This document shows positions 24,206 through 33,464 of a DNA stretch of 64,000 nt, one piece after another. Origin of the DNA: Pseudomonas cavernae. GTDB lineage: Bacteria; Pseudomonadota; Gammaproteobacteria; Pseudomonadales; Pseudomonadaceae. The DNA is taken from assembly GCF_003595175.1 (NCBI RefSeq), contig NZ_CP032419.1:124001-188000 (forward strand), given 5' to 3'. Position 1 is the first letter of the stretch. Every line of letters starts with the position of its first letter. A program made the translations under genes and the position numbers. Under the pieces are notes generated by a model. The model did no database searches, had not been told where the DNA came from, and saw only the letters and a list, made by a program, of their open reading frames with translations.

Positions 24206-24803
24206 CCGGGTTGCGGACTGCTCCTGCCGCCCTGCGACCATTCGCCGCGGGGCGCGTATTCCGCTGTTTTCGCCAAAAACCCGGACGAAACTGCCAGCCC
24301 CAGCAGCGTCGCCGCCCGCCTCGCGGCTGCGTTCTACCGTGCCCGTCTCAACTGCTGCGCGGCCTACCGCAAATTTCTTGACCCCGTAGTCAATTACTAG
24401 CCGACTACAGCCCGCTGTCGCCACGGCTGCCTACAGCTTTCTATAAAACCCTTTATAGACAATTACTTAGCTATCAATCTCGGGCGGCGCGATAGACCCT
24501 GCATGAGTGGATGAACGGTTATTCAGCCGCCTCATGACGCTCGCCCCTGCGTTCTCCGCAAATCCTGCTCCCCGCCAGTCGGCGCGCGACTTTGCGTCGT
24601 CCAGGCTGAACCCCAGGTCAGCCGGTGACTTGTAGTCGGCGCCCAGTCGGGCTTCAGAACTTCTTGAAGGCCTCGCTGATCACCTGCAAAATGCCGCGCC
24701 CCGCCGGTTGCATACCTGCTTTCGCGGGTTTGTGATGATCCGCCCCCAGAGCGCCAACGTAGTGTTCTGGTCATGAAAAAAACGATCACGCAGGAGATTT
24801 AAA
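24206..24803. other. Long upstream region of the pnt operon
   Basis: About 600 bases without a credible gene. The only distinctive element is a perfect 8-bp AT-rich dyad, TCTATAAA-ACCC-TTTATAGA at 24440-24459, in an AT-rich patch (24440-24480) that could hold an operator or promoter. The pntAA ribosome site CAGGAG lies just before the GTG at 24804. Confidence 0.45.
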
Positions 24804-25925
24804 GTGCACATTGGTGTTCCCCTCGAGACCTTTACCGGCGAGACGCGGGTTGCCGCGACTCCGGAAACCGTTAAGAAGCTGATCGGCGCTGGCCATCAGG
24901 TCACCGTCCAGAGCGGCGCCGGCGTCAACGCCAGCGTTCCGGACAGTGCCTATGAGGCCGTTGGCGCGAAGATCGGCTCCGCTGCCGAAGCCCTGGGCGC
25001 CGATCTGGTGCTCAAGGTGCTGGCCCCCAACGACGCCGAACTGACTCAGTTCAAGTCCGGCGCCGTGCTGGTCGGCATGCTCAACCCGTTCAACAACGAG
25101 ACCATCGCCAAGATGGCCGAGTGCGGTATCACCGCCTTCGCCCTCGAAGCCGCGCCGCGTACCTCGCGCGCGCAGAGCCTCGACGTGCTGTCCTCGCAGG
25201 CCAACATCGCCGGTTACAAGGCCGTGTTGCTGGCCGCGCACCACTACCCGCGCTTCATGCCGATGCTGATGACCGCCGCCGGTACCGTGAAGGCCGCGCG
25301 CATCCTCATCCTCGGCGCCGGTGTCGCCGGCCTGCAGGCCATCGCCACGGCCAAGCGCCTGGGTGCGGTGATCGAGGCGTCCGACGTGCGTCCGGCGGTA
25401 AAGGAGCAAATCGAGTCGCTCGGCGCCAAGTTCGTCGACGTGCCCTATGAGACCGACGAGGAGCGCGAGTGCGCCATCGGGGTCGGCGGCTACGCCCGGC
25501 CGATGCCGGCGAGCTGGATGGCCCGTCAGGCCCAGGCCGTGCACGAACGCGCCAAGCAGGCCGACATCGTCATCACCACCGCGCTGATTCCGGGCCGCGC
25601 CGCACCGGTGCTGCTCAAGGAAGAAACCGTCAAGGAGATGAAACCCGGCTCGGTGGTCATCGACCTGGCGGCCGCCCAGGGTGGCAACTGCCCGCTGACC
25701 GAAGCCGAACAGGTGGTGATCAAGCACGGCGTGACCATCGTCGGCTACAGCAACCTGGCGGCCATGGTGCCGGCGGATGCCTCGGCCCTGTACGCGCGCA
25801 ACCTGCAGGACTTCCTCAAGCTGGTCATCGACGGCGAAGGCAAGTTCCACCTCAATCTCGAAGACGACATCGTCGCCGCGTGCCTGATGTGCCGTGACGG
25901 CCAAGTCGTGCGCAAGAACGGATAA
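24804..25925 (+). CDS. pntAA: NAD(P) transhydrogenase alpha subunit, part 1
   Basis: NAD(H)-binding domain I of the proton-translocating transhydrogenase, which uses the proton gradient to move hydride from NADH to NADP+. Seen: the N-terminus [20 protein letters not shown], the Rossmann motif [36 protein letters not shown], the mobile loop GGYARPMP, and [13 protein letters not shown]. 373 aa. The start is a GTG at 24804 after CAGGAG. As in many Proteobacteria other than E. coli, the alpha subunit is split: this protein is the soluble domain and the next gene encodes the membrane part. First of three tightly packed genes. Confidence 0.95.
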   Translation: MHIGVPLETFTGETRVAATPETVKKLIGAGHQVTVQSGAGVNASVPDSAYEAVGAKIGSAAEALGADLVLKVLAPNDAELTQFKSGAVLVGMLNPFNNETIAKMAECGITAFALEAAPRTSRAQSLDVLSSQANIAGYKAVLLAAHHYPRFMPMLMTAAGTVKAARILILGAGVAGLQAIATAKRLGAVIEASDVRPAVKEQIESLGAKFVDVPYETDEERECAIGVGGYARPMPASWMARQAQAVHERAKQADIVITTALIPGRAAPVLLKEETVKEMKPGSVVIDLAAAQGGNCPLTEAEQVVIKHGVTIVGYSNLAAMVPADASALYARNLQDFLKLVIDGEGKFHLNLEDDIVAACLMCRDGQVVRKNG

Positions 25926-25936
25926 GGAGCCAGACA

Positions 25937-26257
25937 ATGGAAGACATGCTGATCTCCCACGGCATCTACAACCTGATCATCTTCGTGCTGGCCATCTACG
26001 TCGGCTACCACGTGGTGTGGAACGTCACCCCGGCCCTGCACACCCCGCTGATGGCGGTGACCAACGCCATCTCGGCGATCGTGATCGTCGGCGCCATGCT
26101 CGCCGCCGCCCTCACCGTCACCCCGCTGGGCAAGACCATGGGCACCCTGGCCGTGGCCCTGGCCGCGGTCAACGTGTTCGGTGGCTTCCTGGTCACCCGC
26201 CGCATGCTGGAAATGTTCAAGAAGAAGGCGCCGAAAGCGCAGGCGGAGAAACACTGA
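25937..26257 (+). CDS. pntAB: NAD(P) transhydrogenase alpha subunit, part 2
   Basis: Short membrane subunit of 106 aa with about three hydrophobic helices: [37 protein letters not shown] and the [18 protein letters not shown] end. It supplies part of the proton channel. It lies 11 bases after pntAA with AAGGAG before its ATG, and only one base separates its stop from pntB. Confidence 0.94.
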   Translation: MEDMLISHGIYNLIIFVLAIYVGYHVVWNVTPALHTPLMAVTNAISAIVIVGAMLAAALTVTPLGKTMGTLAVALAAVNVFGGFLVTRRMLEMFKKKAPKAQAEKH

Positions 26258-26258
26258 C

Positions 26259-27710
26259 ATGAGCATGAACCTGATCACTGTTCTCTACCTGATCGCTTCG
26301 ATCTGCTTCATCCAGGCGCTGAAAGGCCTGTCGCACCCGACCAGCTCGCGCCGCGGCAACCTGTTCGGCATGGTCGGCATGGGCATCGCCATGGCCACCA
26401 CCATCGGCCTGGTGTTCAAGCTCGCCGCACAGCTCGGCGAAGGCGGCAGCGCCGCCACCGGCCTGGGCTATGTGCTGGTCGGCCTGCTGATTGGCGGCAC
26501 TGCCGGCGCGATCATGGCCAAGCGCGTGGAAATGACCAAGATGCCCGAGCTGGTGGCCTTCATGCACAGCATGATCGGTCTGGCCGCGGTGTTCATCGCC
26601 ATCGCCGCCGTGGTCGAGCCGCAGTCGCTGGGCATCGTCCAGCAACTGGGCGACGCCATCCCGGCGGGTAACCGTCTGGAGCTGTTCCTCGGCGCGGCCA
26701 TCGGTGCCATCACCTTCTCCGGTTCGGTGATCGCCTTCGGCAAGCTGTCCGGCAAGTACAAGTTCCGCCTGTTCCAGGGCGCACCGGTACAGTTCAAGGG
26801 CCAGCACCTGCTCAACCTGCTGATCGGCCTGGCCATCATCGGCCTCGGCCTGGTCTTCGCCTTCACCGGCAACTTCAGCGCCTTCGCCCTGCTGCTCGCC
26901 CTGGCCTTCGTCATCGGCGTGCTGATCATCATCCCGATCGGCGGCGCCGACATGCCGGTGGTGGTGTCGATGCTCAACAGCTACTCGGGCTGGGCGGCGG
27001 CCGGTATCGGCTTCTCGCTGAACAACTCGATGCTGATCGTCGCCGGTTCGCTGGTCGGCTCCTCGGGTGCGATTCTCTCCTACATCATGTGTAAGGCGAT
27101 GAACCGCTCGTTCTTCAACGTCATCCTCGGCGGCTTCGGTGGCGCAACTGACGCAGCCGGCCCGGCTGGCGCTCAGGAAGCCCGCCCGGTGAAGTCCGGT
27201 TCGTCCGACGACGCCGCGTTCCTGCTGACCAACGCCGACAGCGTGATCATCGTCCCCGGCTACGGCCTGGCGGTGGCACGTGCCCAGCACGCTGTGATGG
27301 AACTGGCGGAGAAGCTGACCCACCGCGGCGTGACCGTGAAGTACGCGATCCACCCGGTTGCCGGCCGTATGCCGGGTCACATGAACGTCCTGCTGGCCGA
27401 GGCCGAAGTGCCCTACGAGCAGGTGTTCGAGATGGAAGACATCAACTCCGAGTTCGGCCAGGCCGACGTGGTGCTGGTGCTCGGCGCCAACGACGTGGTC
27501 AACCCGGCGGCGAAGAACGATCCGAAGTCGCCGATCGCCGGCATGCCGATCCTCGAGGCCTACAAGGCCAAGACCGTGATCGTCAACAAGCGTTCGATGG
27601 CCAGCGGCTACGCCGGCCTGGACAACGAACTGTTCTACCTCGACAAGACCATGATGGTGTTCGGCGACGCCAAGAAGGTCATCGAGGACATGGTCAAGGC
27701 CGTCGATTAA
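26259..27710 (+). CDS. pntB: NAD(P) transhydrogenase beta subunit
   Basis: Membrane domain plus NADP(H)-binding domain III of the transhydrogenase. The N-terminal two thirds hold about nine helices, with GGADMPVVVSMLNSYSGWAA as the conserved block. The C-terminus binds NADP(H): IVPGYGLAVARAQHAVMEL, HPVAGRMPGHMNVLLAEAEV and the VLGANDVVNPAA loop. 483 aa from the ATG at 26259 directly after the pntAB stop, indicating translational coupling. A strong terminator follows at 27733. Confidence 0.96.
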   Translation: MSMNLITVLYLIASICFIQALKGLSHPTSSRRGNLFGMVGMGIAMATTIGLVFKLAAQLGEGGSAATGLGYVLVGLLIGGTAGAIMAKRVEMTKMPELVAFMHSMIGLAAVFIAIAAVVEPQSLGIVQQLGDAIPAGNRLELFLGAAIGAITFSGSVIAFGKLSGKYKFRLFQGAPVQFKGQHLLNLLIGLAIIGLGLVFAFTGNFSAFALLLALAFVIGVLIIIPIGGADMPVVVSMLNSYSGWAAAGIGFSLNNSMLIVAGSLVGSSGAILSYIMCKAMNRSFFNVILGGFGGATDAAGPAGAQEARPVKSGSSDDAAFLLTNADSVIIVPGYGLAVARAQHAVMELAEKLTHRGVTVKYAIHPVAGRMPGHMNVLLAEAEVPYEQVFEMEDINSEFGQADVVLVLGANDVVNPAAKNDPKSPIAGMPILEAYKAKTVIVNKRSMASGYAGLDNELFYLDKTMMVFGDAKKVIEDMVKAVD

Positions 27711-27732
27711 TCGTCGCCTCAACCAGCCGCTG

Positions 27733-27761
27733 AAAAACCCCGGCCCAGTGCCGGGGTTTTT
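27733..27761 (+). terminator. Terminator of the pnt operon
   Basis: 12-bp stem AAAAACCCCGGC / GCCGGGGTTTTT with a 5-base loop, 22 bases after the pntB stop. The right arm supplies its own T-run. A near-identical hairpin follows the first DUF1127 gene. Confidence 0.93.
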
Positions 27762-27789
27762 CGTTTCCGGCCGTGCCTTGGCGCTTTTG

Positions 27790-27863
27790 TAGGATGGGAC
27801 GAGCGCAGCGATTCCCATCGACGCCCCGCGAAATGATGGCTATCGCAGGCTCAACCCATCCTA
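27790..27863. repeat. GTAGGATGGG-type inverted repeat
   Basis: GTAGGATGGGACGAGCGCAG on the left and GGCTCAACCCATCCTA on the right, about 75 bases in all. It lies between the pnt terminator and the CoA-transferase gene. Confidence 0.75.
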
Positions 27864-27994
27864 TGGTCATGCGCCGTTTCTCCGCCGACCAAAGGTGCCA
27901 GCCAGAGCCATTTCTTCGACCTTGGTATAGAAGTCGCCGTGCCGGCCAGCCCCTAGACTGCGCGCCTGTTTTCCGTTGTCCGAGGTTTCCCCCC

Positions 27995-29488
27995 GTGTAT
28001 CAAGATCGCGTGCGTCTGCCCTCCCTGCTGGGCAAGTTGATGAGTGCGGCCGATGCCGCGGCCCTGATCGAAGATGGCATGACCGTCGGCATGAGCGGCT
28101 TCACCCGCGCCGGCGAGGCCAAGGCGGTGCCGCAGGCGCTGGCCGAACGGGCCAAGCACAGCCCGTTGCAGATCAGCCTGATGACCGGCGCCAGCCTCGG
28201 CAACGACCTCGACAAGCAGCTCACCGAGGCCGGCGTGCTGGCCCGGCGCATGCCGTTCCAGGTCGACAGCACGCTGCGCAAGGCCATTAATGCCGGGGAA
28301 GTGATGTTCATCGACCAGCACCTGTCGGAAACCGTCGAGCAGCTGCGCAACCACCAGCTGAAGAAGCCGGACATCGCGGTGATCGAGGCGGTCGCCATCA
28401 CCGAGCAGGGCCACATAGTGCCGACCACCTCGGTGGGCAACTCGGCCAGCTTCGCGATCTTCGCCGAGCGGGTGATCGTCGAGATCAACCTGGCGCACAA
28501 CCCCAACCTCGAAGGCCTGCACGACATCTACATCCCGACCTACCGGCCGACCCGCACACCGATCCCGCTGACCGGCGTCGACGACCGCATCGGCAGCACC
28601 GCGATTCCGATTCCGGCGGAGAAGATCGTCGCCATCGTCATCAACGACCAGGCCGACTCGCCGTCCAGCGTGCTGCCGCCGGACGCGGAGACCCAGGCGA
28701 TCGCCGATCACCTGATCGCCTTCTTCAAGGGCGAGGTCGCCGCCGGGCGCATGGACAACAGCCTCGGCCCGCTGCAGGCCGGCATCGGCAGCATCGCCAA
28801 CGCGGTGATGTGCGGCCTGATCGACTCGCCGTTCGACAACCTGACGATGTACTCCGAAGTGCTGCAGGACTCGACCTTCGACCTGATCGACGCCGGCAAG
28901 CTGCGCTTCGCCTCGGGCAGCTCGATCACCCTGTCCGGGCGCCGCAACACCGACGTGTTCGGCAACCTGGAGAAGTACAAGGACAAGCTGGTGCTGCGCC
29001 CGCAGGAGATCTCCAACCACCCCGAGGTGGTCCGCCGCCTGGGCATCATCGGCATCAACACCGCGCTGGAGTTCGACCTCTACGGCAACGTCAACTCCAC
29101 CCACGTCGGCGGCACCCAGATGATGAACGGCATCGGCGGTTCCGGCGACTTCGCCCGCAACGCCCACCTGGCGATCTTCGTCACCAAGTCGATCGCCAAG
29201 GGCGGGGCGATCTCCAGCGTGGTGCCGATGGTCAGCCACGTCGACCACAGCGAGCACGACGTCGACATCCTGGTCACCGAGCAGGGCCTCGCCGACCTGC
29301 GCGGCCTGGCGCCGCGCGAACGGGCGCGGGCGATCATCGCCAACTGCGTGCACCCCGACTACCGCGCGGCGCTGCAGGACTACTTCGCGCGTGCCTGCGC
29401 CAAGGGCGGCCACACCCCGCACCTGCTGCGCGAAGCGCTGGCCTGGCATATCAACCTGGAAGAAGCCGGGCGCATGTTGGCCGGCTGA
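27995..29488 (+). CDS. Acetyl-CoA hydrolase/transferase family CoA-transferase
   Basis: Class I CoA-transferase of the Ach1/Cat1 type, probably succinyl-CoA:acetate (or propionate) transferase. Seen: MTVGMSGFTRAGEAK, SLMTGASLGNDLD, the catalytic Glu in MYSEVLQDS, and NGIGGSGDFARNAHLAIF and VDILVTEQGLADLRGL near the C-terminus. The start is a GTG at 27995 with GAGG ten bases upstream; the open frame extends left through the repeat to 27773, which cannot be coding. 497 aa, the family length. It appears monocistronic. It could help recycle CoA esters made by the catabolic genes nearby. Confidence 0.92.
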   Translation: MYQDRVRLPSLLGKLMSAADAAALIEDGMTVGMSGFTRAGEAKAVPQALAERAKHSPLQISLMTGASLGNDLDKQLTEAGVLARRMPFQVDSTLRKAINAGEVMFIDQHLSETVEQLRNHQLKKPDIAVIEAVAITEQGHIVPTTSVGNSASFAIFAERVIVEINLAHNPNLEGLHDIYIPTYRPTRTPIPLTGVDDRIGSTAIPIPAEKIVAIVINDQADSPSSVLPPDAETQAIADHLIAFFKGEVAAGRMDNSLGPLQAGIGSIANAVMCGLIDSPFDNLTMYSEVLQDSTFDLIDAGKLRFASGSSITLSGRRNTDVFGNLEKYKDKLVLRPQEISNHPEVVRRLGIIGINTALEFDLYGNVNSTHVGGTQMMNGIGGSGDFARNAHLAIFVTKSIAKGGAISSVVPMVSHVDHSEHDVDILVTEQGLADLRGLAPRERARAIIANCVHPDYRAALQDYFARACAKGGHTPHLLREALAWHINLEEAGRMLAG

Positions 29489-29802
29489 GCCATCAGGCGG
29501 GCGGGAGCGCCGCCCGCCTGACGGGAAAACTGACAAACAGTTCAGTTAATATTTCGGATTTAACTAAAACTGTACTGGTTATCGGCGGCAAAGATCGCTG
29601 CCGAGCCTGGTTTTGCCCATACAAACGCCCCTTAGCCGGCAGAACTGGTACAGATTGGCCGTTTGCGGGTGGCACAGTTTTAGAAAAACCCGGCAGTTAC
29701 CAGCACAATTCTCGGCAACTGTGACTGGAGCGAGAGCTGTTCGGGGTAGATCATAGCGGTCGTGAAATTCTCAATCCCGCCACAAGCGGAAGGACGACCA
29801 CC
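29489..29802. promoter_or_regulatory. Regulatory region of the first DUF1127 gene
   Basis: A 314-base AT-enriched gap. It contains two ACTGGT-centred words, CTGTACTGGTTATCGG (about 29570) and CTGGTACAGATTGG (about 29645), that look like paired sites for a MocR/GntR-type regulator. Further right, ACAATTCTCGGCAACTGTGACTGG (split here as ACAATT..GCA..ACTGTGACTG, 29705-29727) recurs before the second DUF1127 gene at almost the same distance from its ATG. No regulator gene is adjacent. Confidence 0.5.
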
Positions 29803-30018
29803 ATGGAACGTACCCTCGGTTCCGACCTGCATTTCGTTGAAGCCCCCAGCACTGATCACGCCGCCCTGCCTGTACGCCTGATCGCCAATCTGATGCTCTG
29901 GCAGCGCCGCATCACCACCCGTCACGTGCTCGCGCGCCTGGACCCACGTCTGCTGGCCGACGCCGGCATCAGCGAGGCGCAGCGCTACGCCGAACTGAAC
30001 AAGCCGTTCTGGCGTTAA
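29803..30018 (+). CDS. DUF1127 small protein
   Basis: Small basic protein of 71 aa ending in the DUF1127 module: an Arg-rich helix (WQRRITTRHVLARLDPRLLA) followed by DAGIS..QRYAELNKPFWR. Proteins of this family have been linked to phosphate/carbon metabolism and RNA turnover in alphaproteobacteria and are often under MocR-type control in Pseudomonas; no function can be read from this sequence. GGAAGGA precedes the ATG by about ten bases. Terminated by the hairpin at 30040. The next gene is a paralog. Confidence 0.85.
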   Translation: MERTLGSDLHFVEAPSTDHAALPVRLIANLMLWQRRITTRHVLARLDPRLLADAGISEAQRYAELNKPFWR

Positions 30019-30039
30019 CTCGCCCGGCAAGGTAGCTCT

Positions 30040-30066
30040 CAAACCCCGGCCTAGTGCCGGGGTTTG
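30040..30066 (+). terminator. Terminator of the first DUF1127 gene
   Basis: 11-bp stem CAAACCCCGGC / GCCGGGGTTTG with a CTAGT loop, almost the same hairpin as after pntB. Confidence 0.85.
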
Positions 30067-30155
30067 TCGTTTCTGGCCGAGCGCCCAGCCCGTGCCAGCA
30101 CAGCTGGGCCGAAAGTTGACCAGCACAGTTTCTATAAATACACACCTGTCACGAT

Positions 30156-30179
30156 ACAATTTTGCAGCACTGTGACTGC
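30156..30179 (+). promoter_or_regulatory. Motif shared by the two DUF1127 genes
   Basis: ACAATTTTGCAGCACTGTGA followed by CTGCA. The core ACAATT..GCA..CTGTGACTG is also found at 29705-29727. The last G of ACTGTGACTG lies 74 bases from this gene's ATG and 76 from the other, so the two are likely co-regulated. Confidence 0.5.
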
Positions 30180-30251
30180 ACAACCTTTACTCGCCGCGCG
30201 ACCATGGACTCCCATCCCCCGACCCCCGCCGCCAGCGGGAAGGACAGTGCC

Positions 30252-30461
30252 ATGGAGCGCACCCTCAGCCCCACCCCCTCGCTCGCCGAGCGGTCCGCCT
30301 CCCGGCCCCGGCTGCCGCAGCTGCTCGTCACCCTCGCGCTCTGGGCCCAGCGCGCCCGCACGCGCCGTCAGCTGGCCATGCTCGATGAACACCAGCTCGC
30401 GGATGTCGGCATCAGCCACGGCGAGCGCCAGGCCGAACTGGACAAGCCGTTCTGGCGCTGA
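30252..30461 (+). CDS. DUF1127 small protein, second copy
   Basis: Paralog of the preceding gene: 69 aa, with the same MERTL start, an Arg-rich helix (WAQRARTRRQLAMLDEHQLA) and the ending DVGIS..ERQAELDKPFWR. I choose the ATG at 30252 because the same GGAAGGA ribosome site and start context precede both genes; an in-frame ATG lies 48 bases upstream, at 30204. The N-terminal linker differs from that of copy 1, so the duplication is not recent. Confidence 0.83.
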   Translation: MERTLSPTPSLAERSASRPRLPQLLVTLALWAQRARTRRQLAMLDEHQLADVGISHGERQAELDKPFWR

Positions 30462-30555
30462 GCAGCGTCTGGGCTAGGCTTTAGGCTATGATCCGCCGGA
30501 GCTTGTCAGGTCGTCTGCAGGCTCCGCATTCCGTTTAGCCTCAAGGAGTTCCATC

Positions 30556-30873
30556 ATGTCCCGTCTGCGTCTGCTCAGTGCCGCCGCCCTGCTGACCCTG
30601 GCCACCAGCGCCTCGGCCACCAGCTTCGTCGTCACCACCGATGCCACCGTCGGCGCGCTCGCCGCCACCACCGAAACCACCTCGGACGTGAGCTCCTCGT
30701 TCAAGGACGACAAGATCGTCCGCGCCGCCCGCGACGATGCCGCCAGTTTCGTCGCCAGCCAGGGCGAGATCCGTGGCGTGCGCCTGCAGGCCGCGCTCAA
30801 CCATATCCGCGGCCAGTTGCCGCAGCTGGCGGCCAGCGACATGCAGCTGGCACAGGCCATCCTGACCCTCTAA
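30556..30873 (+). CDS. DUF2388 exported small protein
   Basis: Secreted or periplasmic protein of 105 aa with a signal peptide (MSRLRLLSAAALLTLATSAS, cut near ASA). Its C-terminus carries the DUF2388 core ARDDAASFVASQGEIRGVRL. The family is largely confined to Pseudomonas and its function is unknown. The ribosome site AAGGAG lies before the ATG at 30556. A paralog lies 260 bases downstream; the gap between them is GC-rich with no other gene. Confidence 0.88.
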   Translation: MSRLRLLSAAALLTLATSASATSFVVTTDATVGALAATTETTSDVSSSFKDDKIVRAARDDAASFVASQGEIRGVRLQAALNHIRGQLPQLAASDMQLAQAILTL

Positions 30874-31132
30874 GCCCCGCTCCACACCGACTGCGCTGGC
30901 TCTCGCCGGCGCATTCCGCTAGCCTTGGCGGCCGTCTGCACCCGCTCCGCACGGCTCTACGGCCGCCATCGTGCCCGTTCGGCCTCTGGCCGCACCTCAG
31001 TCTCCGTGTCCTGCTCCGACCGGCCGCCCGCGGTTGCCGCCGCCCCGTCCGGATATGACGCGCGCACCACGGAACGGCTCCAGACCACGCTCATCCAATC
31101 AGTCAGTGACCCTCAGTTTTCTGGAGATTTTC

Positions 31133-31453
31133 ATGCGTAGCCCGTTGATCGCCGCCTGTGCCGCCCTGACCCTGTTCTGCGCCGGTGCCCAGGCCCACAG
31201 CGTGGTCGCGACCAGCAACATCATCGTCCGCGGCCTCGACCGCAGCCTCGATTTCACTTCCGACACCACCACCTCGATCCGCGACATGAAGCGGGTGGTC
31301 GAAGCCCGCGACGATGCCGCCAGCTTCGTCGCCAGTAACGGCGAAATCCGTGGTGTGCGCCTGCAGGCGGCCTTCGACGCCCTGCGCGCCAGCGTTCCCG
31401 CCGCGCAGCAGGCCTCCGACCAAGCCCTCGCCGAAGCCATTCTCGCCCTGTGA
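31133..31453 (+). CDS. DUF2388 exported small protein, second copy
   Basis: 106 aa, with a signal peptide (MRSPLIAACAALTLFCAGAQ, cut near AQA) and the core ARDDAASFVASNGEIRGVRL, nearly identical to the first copy, while the N-terminal mature part differs. CTGGAG precedes the ATG at 31133; the open frame extends further left without a ribosome site. Its stop codon overlaps the GTG start of the next gene (GTGA), so the two are translationally coupled. Confidence 0.88.
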   Translation: MRSPLIAACAALTLFCAGAQAHSVVATSNIIVRGLDRSLDFTSDTTTSIRDMKRVVEARDDAASFVASNGEIRGVRLQAAFDALRASVPAAQQASDQALAEAILAL

Positions 31454-33411
31454 TCCGCCCCCGCGCCTGGCTGCTGGCCGCCGCCCTGCTGCTCAGCGCA
31501 GGTGCGGCCGAGGCCGAACTGCGTCTGCAACTGGACCCCGACGGCCTCAGCGCCGCCCAGCAGCACGCCAGCCAGGCGCTGCTCGACGACGCCCTGGCGG
31601 CCCTGCCGCCGCGCTTCGTCAGCCAGCTCGACCGCCGCGTACGGGTGCGCTGGAGCGACGCCCTGCCGGCCAACGCCTATGGCCGCGCCAGCCGTCTCGA
31701 TACCCTGCTCCTCAACGCCCGCCTGCTGCCGGCGCTGAGCGACGGTTCCGCCGCCCGCCAGCCGACCGGCCGCCCGCACGCTACCCTGCGCCGCGAGCTG
31801 CTGGCCACCGTGCTGCACGAACTGACCCACCTGTACGACCGCGCCCGCCTGTGGCCGAGCCGCGACCGGCTGGCCTGGCAACGCTGCCAGCAGCGCGCCG
31901 CCAGCCTGGGCCTGGTCGGCCTGCCGGACGCCTGCCGCGGGCAGACCGCGCGACGCTTCACCTTCAGCGACGACCCGCGCCTGCTCGATCTGGCCGGCTG
32001 GCCGCAGTACGTCGGCCGCCGCGGTCAACGCGAACAACACAACGCGCAGAGCCCGCGCAGTCCGGACCTCTACGAGCTGAGCAACCCGCGCGAGTACGTC
32101 GCGGTGAACCTCGAGTACTTCCTCCTCGACCCCAGCTACGCTTGCCGCCGCCCGGCGCTGTATCGCTACTTCCGCGAGCACTTCGGCTGGGCGCCGGCGA
32201 ACCCGACACCCTGCGCCGCGACCTACCCCTACCTCAACGCCGGCAGCGACTTCGCCCGCCAACCGCTCGGCCAGCTCGATCCCGAGCGGGTCTATGCGGT
32301 CGACTACCTGTTCGCCGAGGCCAACGACAACTGGGTCAGCCGCTGGGGCCACACCATGCTGCGCCTGGTGATCTGCGCCCCCGGCCGGCCGCGCGGGCCG
32401 GACTGCCGGCTCGATCTCGACCAGCATCTGGTGCTGTCCTACCGCGCCTTCGTCGGCGACCTGCAGCTGTCCAGCTGGGCCGCGCTGGTCGGCGCCTACC
32501 CGTCGCGGCTGTTCGTCCTGCCACTCAACCAGGTGATCGACGAATACACCAAGGTCGAGCTGCGCGGCCTCGCCTCGGTGCCGCTGAAGCTGTCGCGCCA
32601 GCAGGTGCATGACCTGGTCGAGCACGCCGCCGAGCTGCACTGGGGTTACGACGGCGACTATTACTTCCTCTCCAACAACTGCGCGGTGGAAACCCTCAAG
32701 CTGCTACGCAGCGGCACCGCGCGCCCGGAGCTGCAGGGGCTCGACAGCATCATGCCGAACGGCCTGCTGGACTCGCTGGTTGGCCGCGGCCTGGCCGACC
32801 GCAGCGTGCTCGCCGATCCCAAGGAGGCGTTGCGCCTGGGCTACCGCTTCGACTCCTTCCGCGAGCGCTACCAAGCCATGTTCGCCGTGCTCAAGCAGCG
32901 CCTGACGATTCCCCAGACCCGGGTCGAAGACTGGCTGGAATTGCCGGCCAGCGCCCGCCGGCCCTGGTTCGCGCCAGCCGACCTGCGCGCCAGCGCCGCC
33001 CTGCTGCTGCTCGAACAGGCCGCCCTGCGCCGCCAGCTGCTGCTCGCCCAGGACGAACTCAAGCGCCACTACCTCGGCGCCCGCGACCAGCTCGCCGACA
33101 GCCGCTTCGCCAAGGCCGGCGATACCCTGCAGCAGATCCTCGCCAACAGCGGCTTCCTCAGCCGCCCGGCGGAACTGCTCGAGCGCGGCTACGGCCTGCC
33201 GCAGCTCGGTGAGTCGCAGCGCCTGCAGCAACAGAGCGCCGAACGCCAGCAACTGCTACGCGGCCTTACCGCCGATCTCGACCAGGAAGTGCGGCGCCTG
33301 CTCGACCCGGCGCGCCTGGCCGAGATCGAGGCCAGCGAAACCAACCTCAAGCAACTCGGTGAACACCTGCGCGCGCTGCACAAGGCCGGCGGCGGGCTGC
33401 GGCTGCCCTGA
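31450..33411 (+). CDS. Exported DUF4105 (Lnb-like) protein with HExxH motif
   Basis: 653 aa with a signal peptide (about residues 1-22). The first third holds HELTHLYD near residue 123, a zinc-metallopeptidase-like HExxH. The middle has DUF4105 features: NDNWVSRWGHTMLRL near residue 296 and LSNNCAVETLKLL near 410. These supply the His and Cys of a papain/NlpC-like active site, as in the Lnb lipoprotein acyltransferase family. The C-terminal 200 residues are Leu/Gln/Arg-rich and helical, probably coiled coil. It starts at a GTG overlapping the stop of the second DUF2388 gene. A role in envelope lipoprotein or peptidoglycan maintenance is inference. Confidence 0.85.
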   Translation: MIRPRAWLLAAALLLSAGAAEAELRLQLDPDGLSAAQQHASQALLDDALAALPPRFVSQLDRRVRVRWSDALPANAYGRASRLDTLLLNARLLPALSDGSAARQPTGRPHATLRRELLATVLHELTHLYDRARLWPSRDRLAWQRCQQRAASLGLVGLPDACRGQTARRFTFSDDPRLLDLAGWPQYVGRRGQREQHNAQSPRSPDLYELSNPREYVAVNLEYFLLDPSYACRRPALYRYFREHFGWAPANPTPCAATYPYLNAGSDFARQPLGQLDPERVYAVDYLFAEANDNWVSRWGHTMLRLVICAPGRPRGPDCRLDLDQHLVLSYRAFVGDLQLSSWAALVGAYPSRLFVLPLNQVIDEYTKVELRGLASVPLKLSRQQVHDLVEHAAELHWGYDGDYYFLSNNCAVETLKLLRSGTARPELQGLDSIMPNGLLDSLVGRGLADRSVLADPKEALRLGYRFDSFRERYQAMFAVLKQRLTIPQTRVEDWLELPASARRPWFAPADLRASAALLLLEQAALRRQLLLAQDELKRHYLGARDQLADSRFAKAGDTLQQILANSGFLSRPAELLERGYGLPQLGESQRLQQQSAERQQLLRGLTADLDQEVRRLLDPARLAEIEASETNLKQLGEHLRALHKAGGGLRLP

Positions 33412-33464
33412 GCGACGCTCAGCCGCGGGTCAGCCGCGTCGATCCTCTGTGCTGACGCAGCTGG

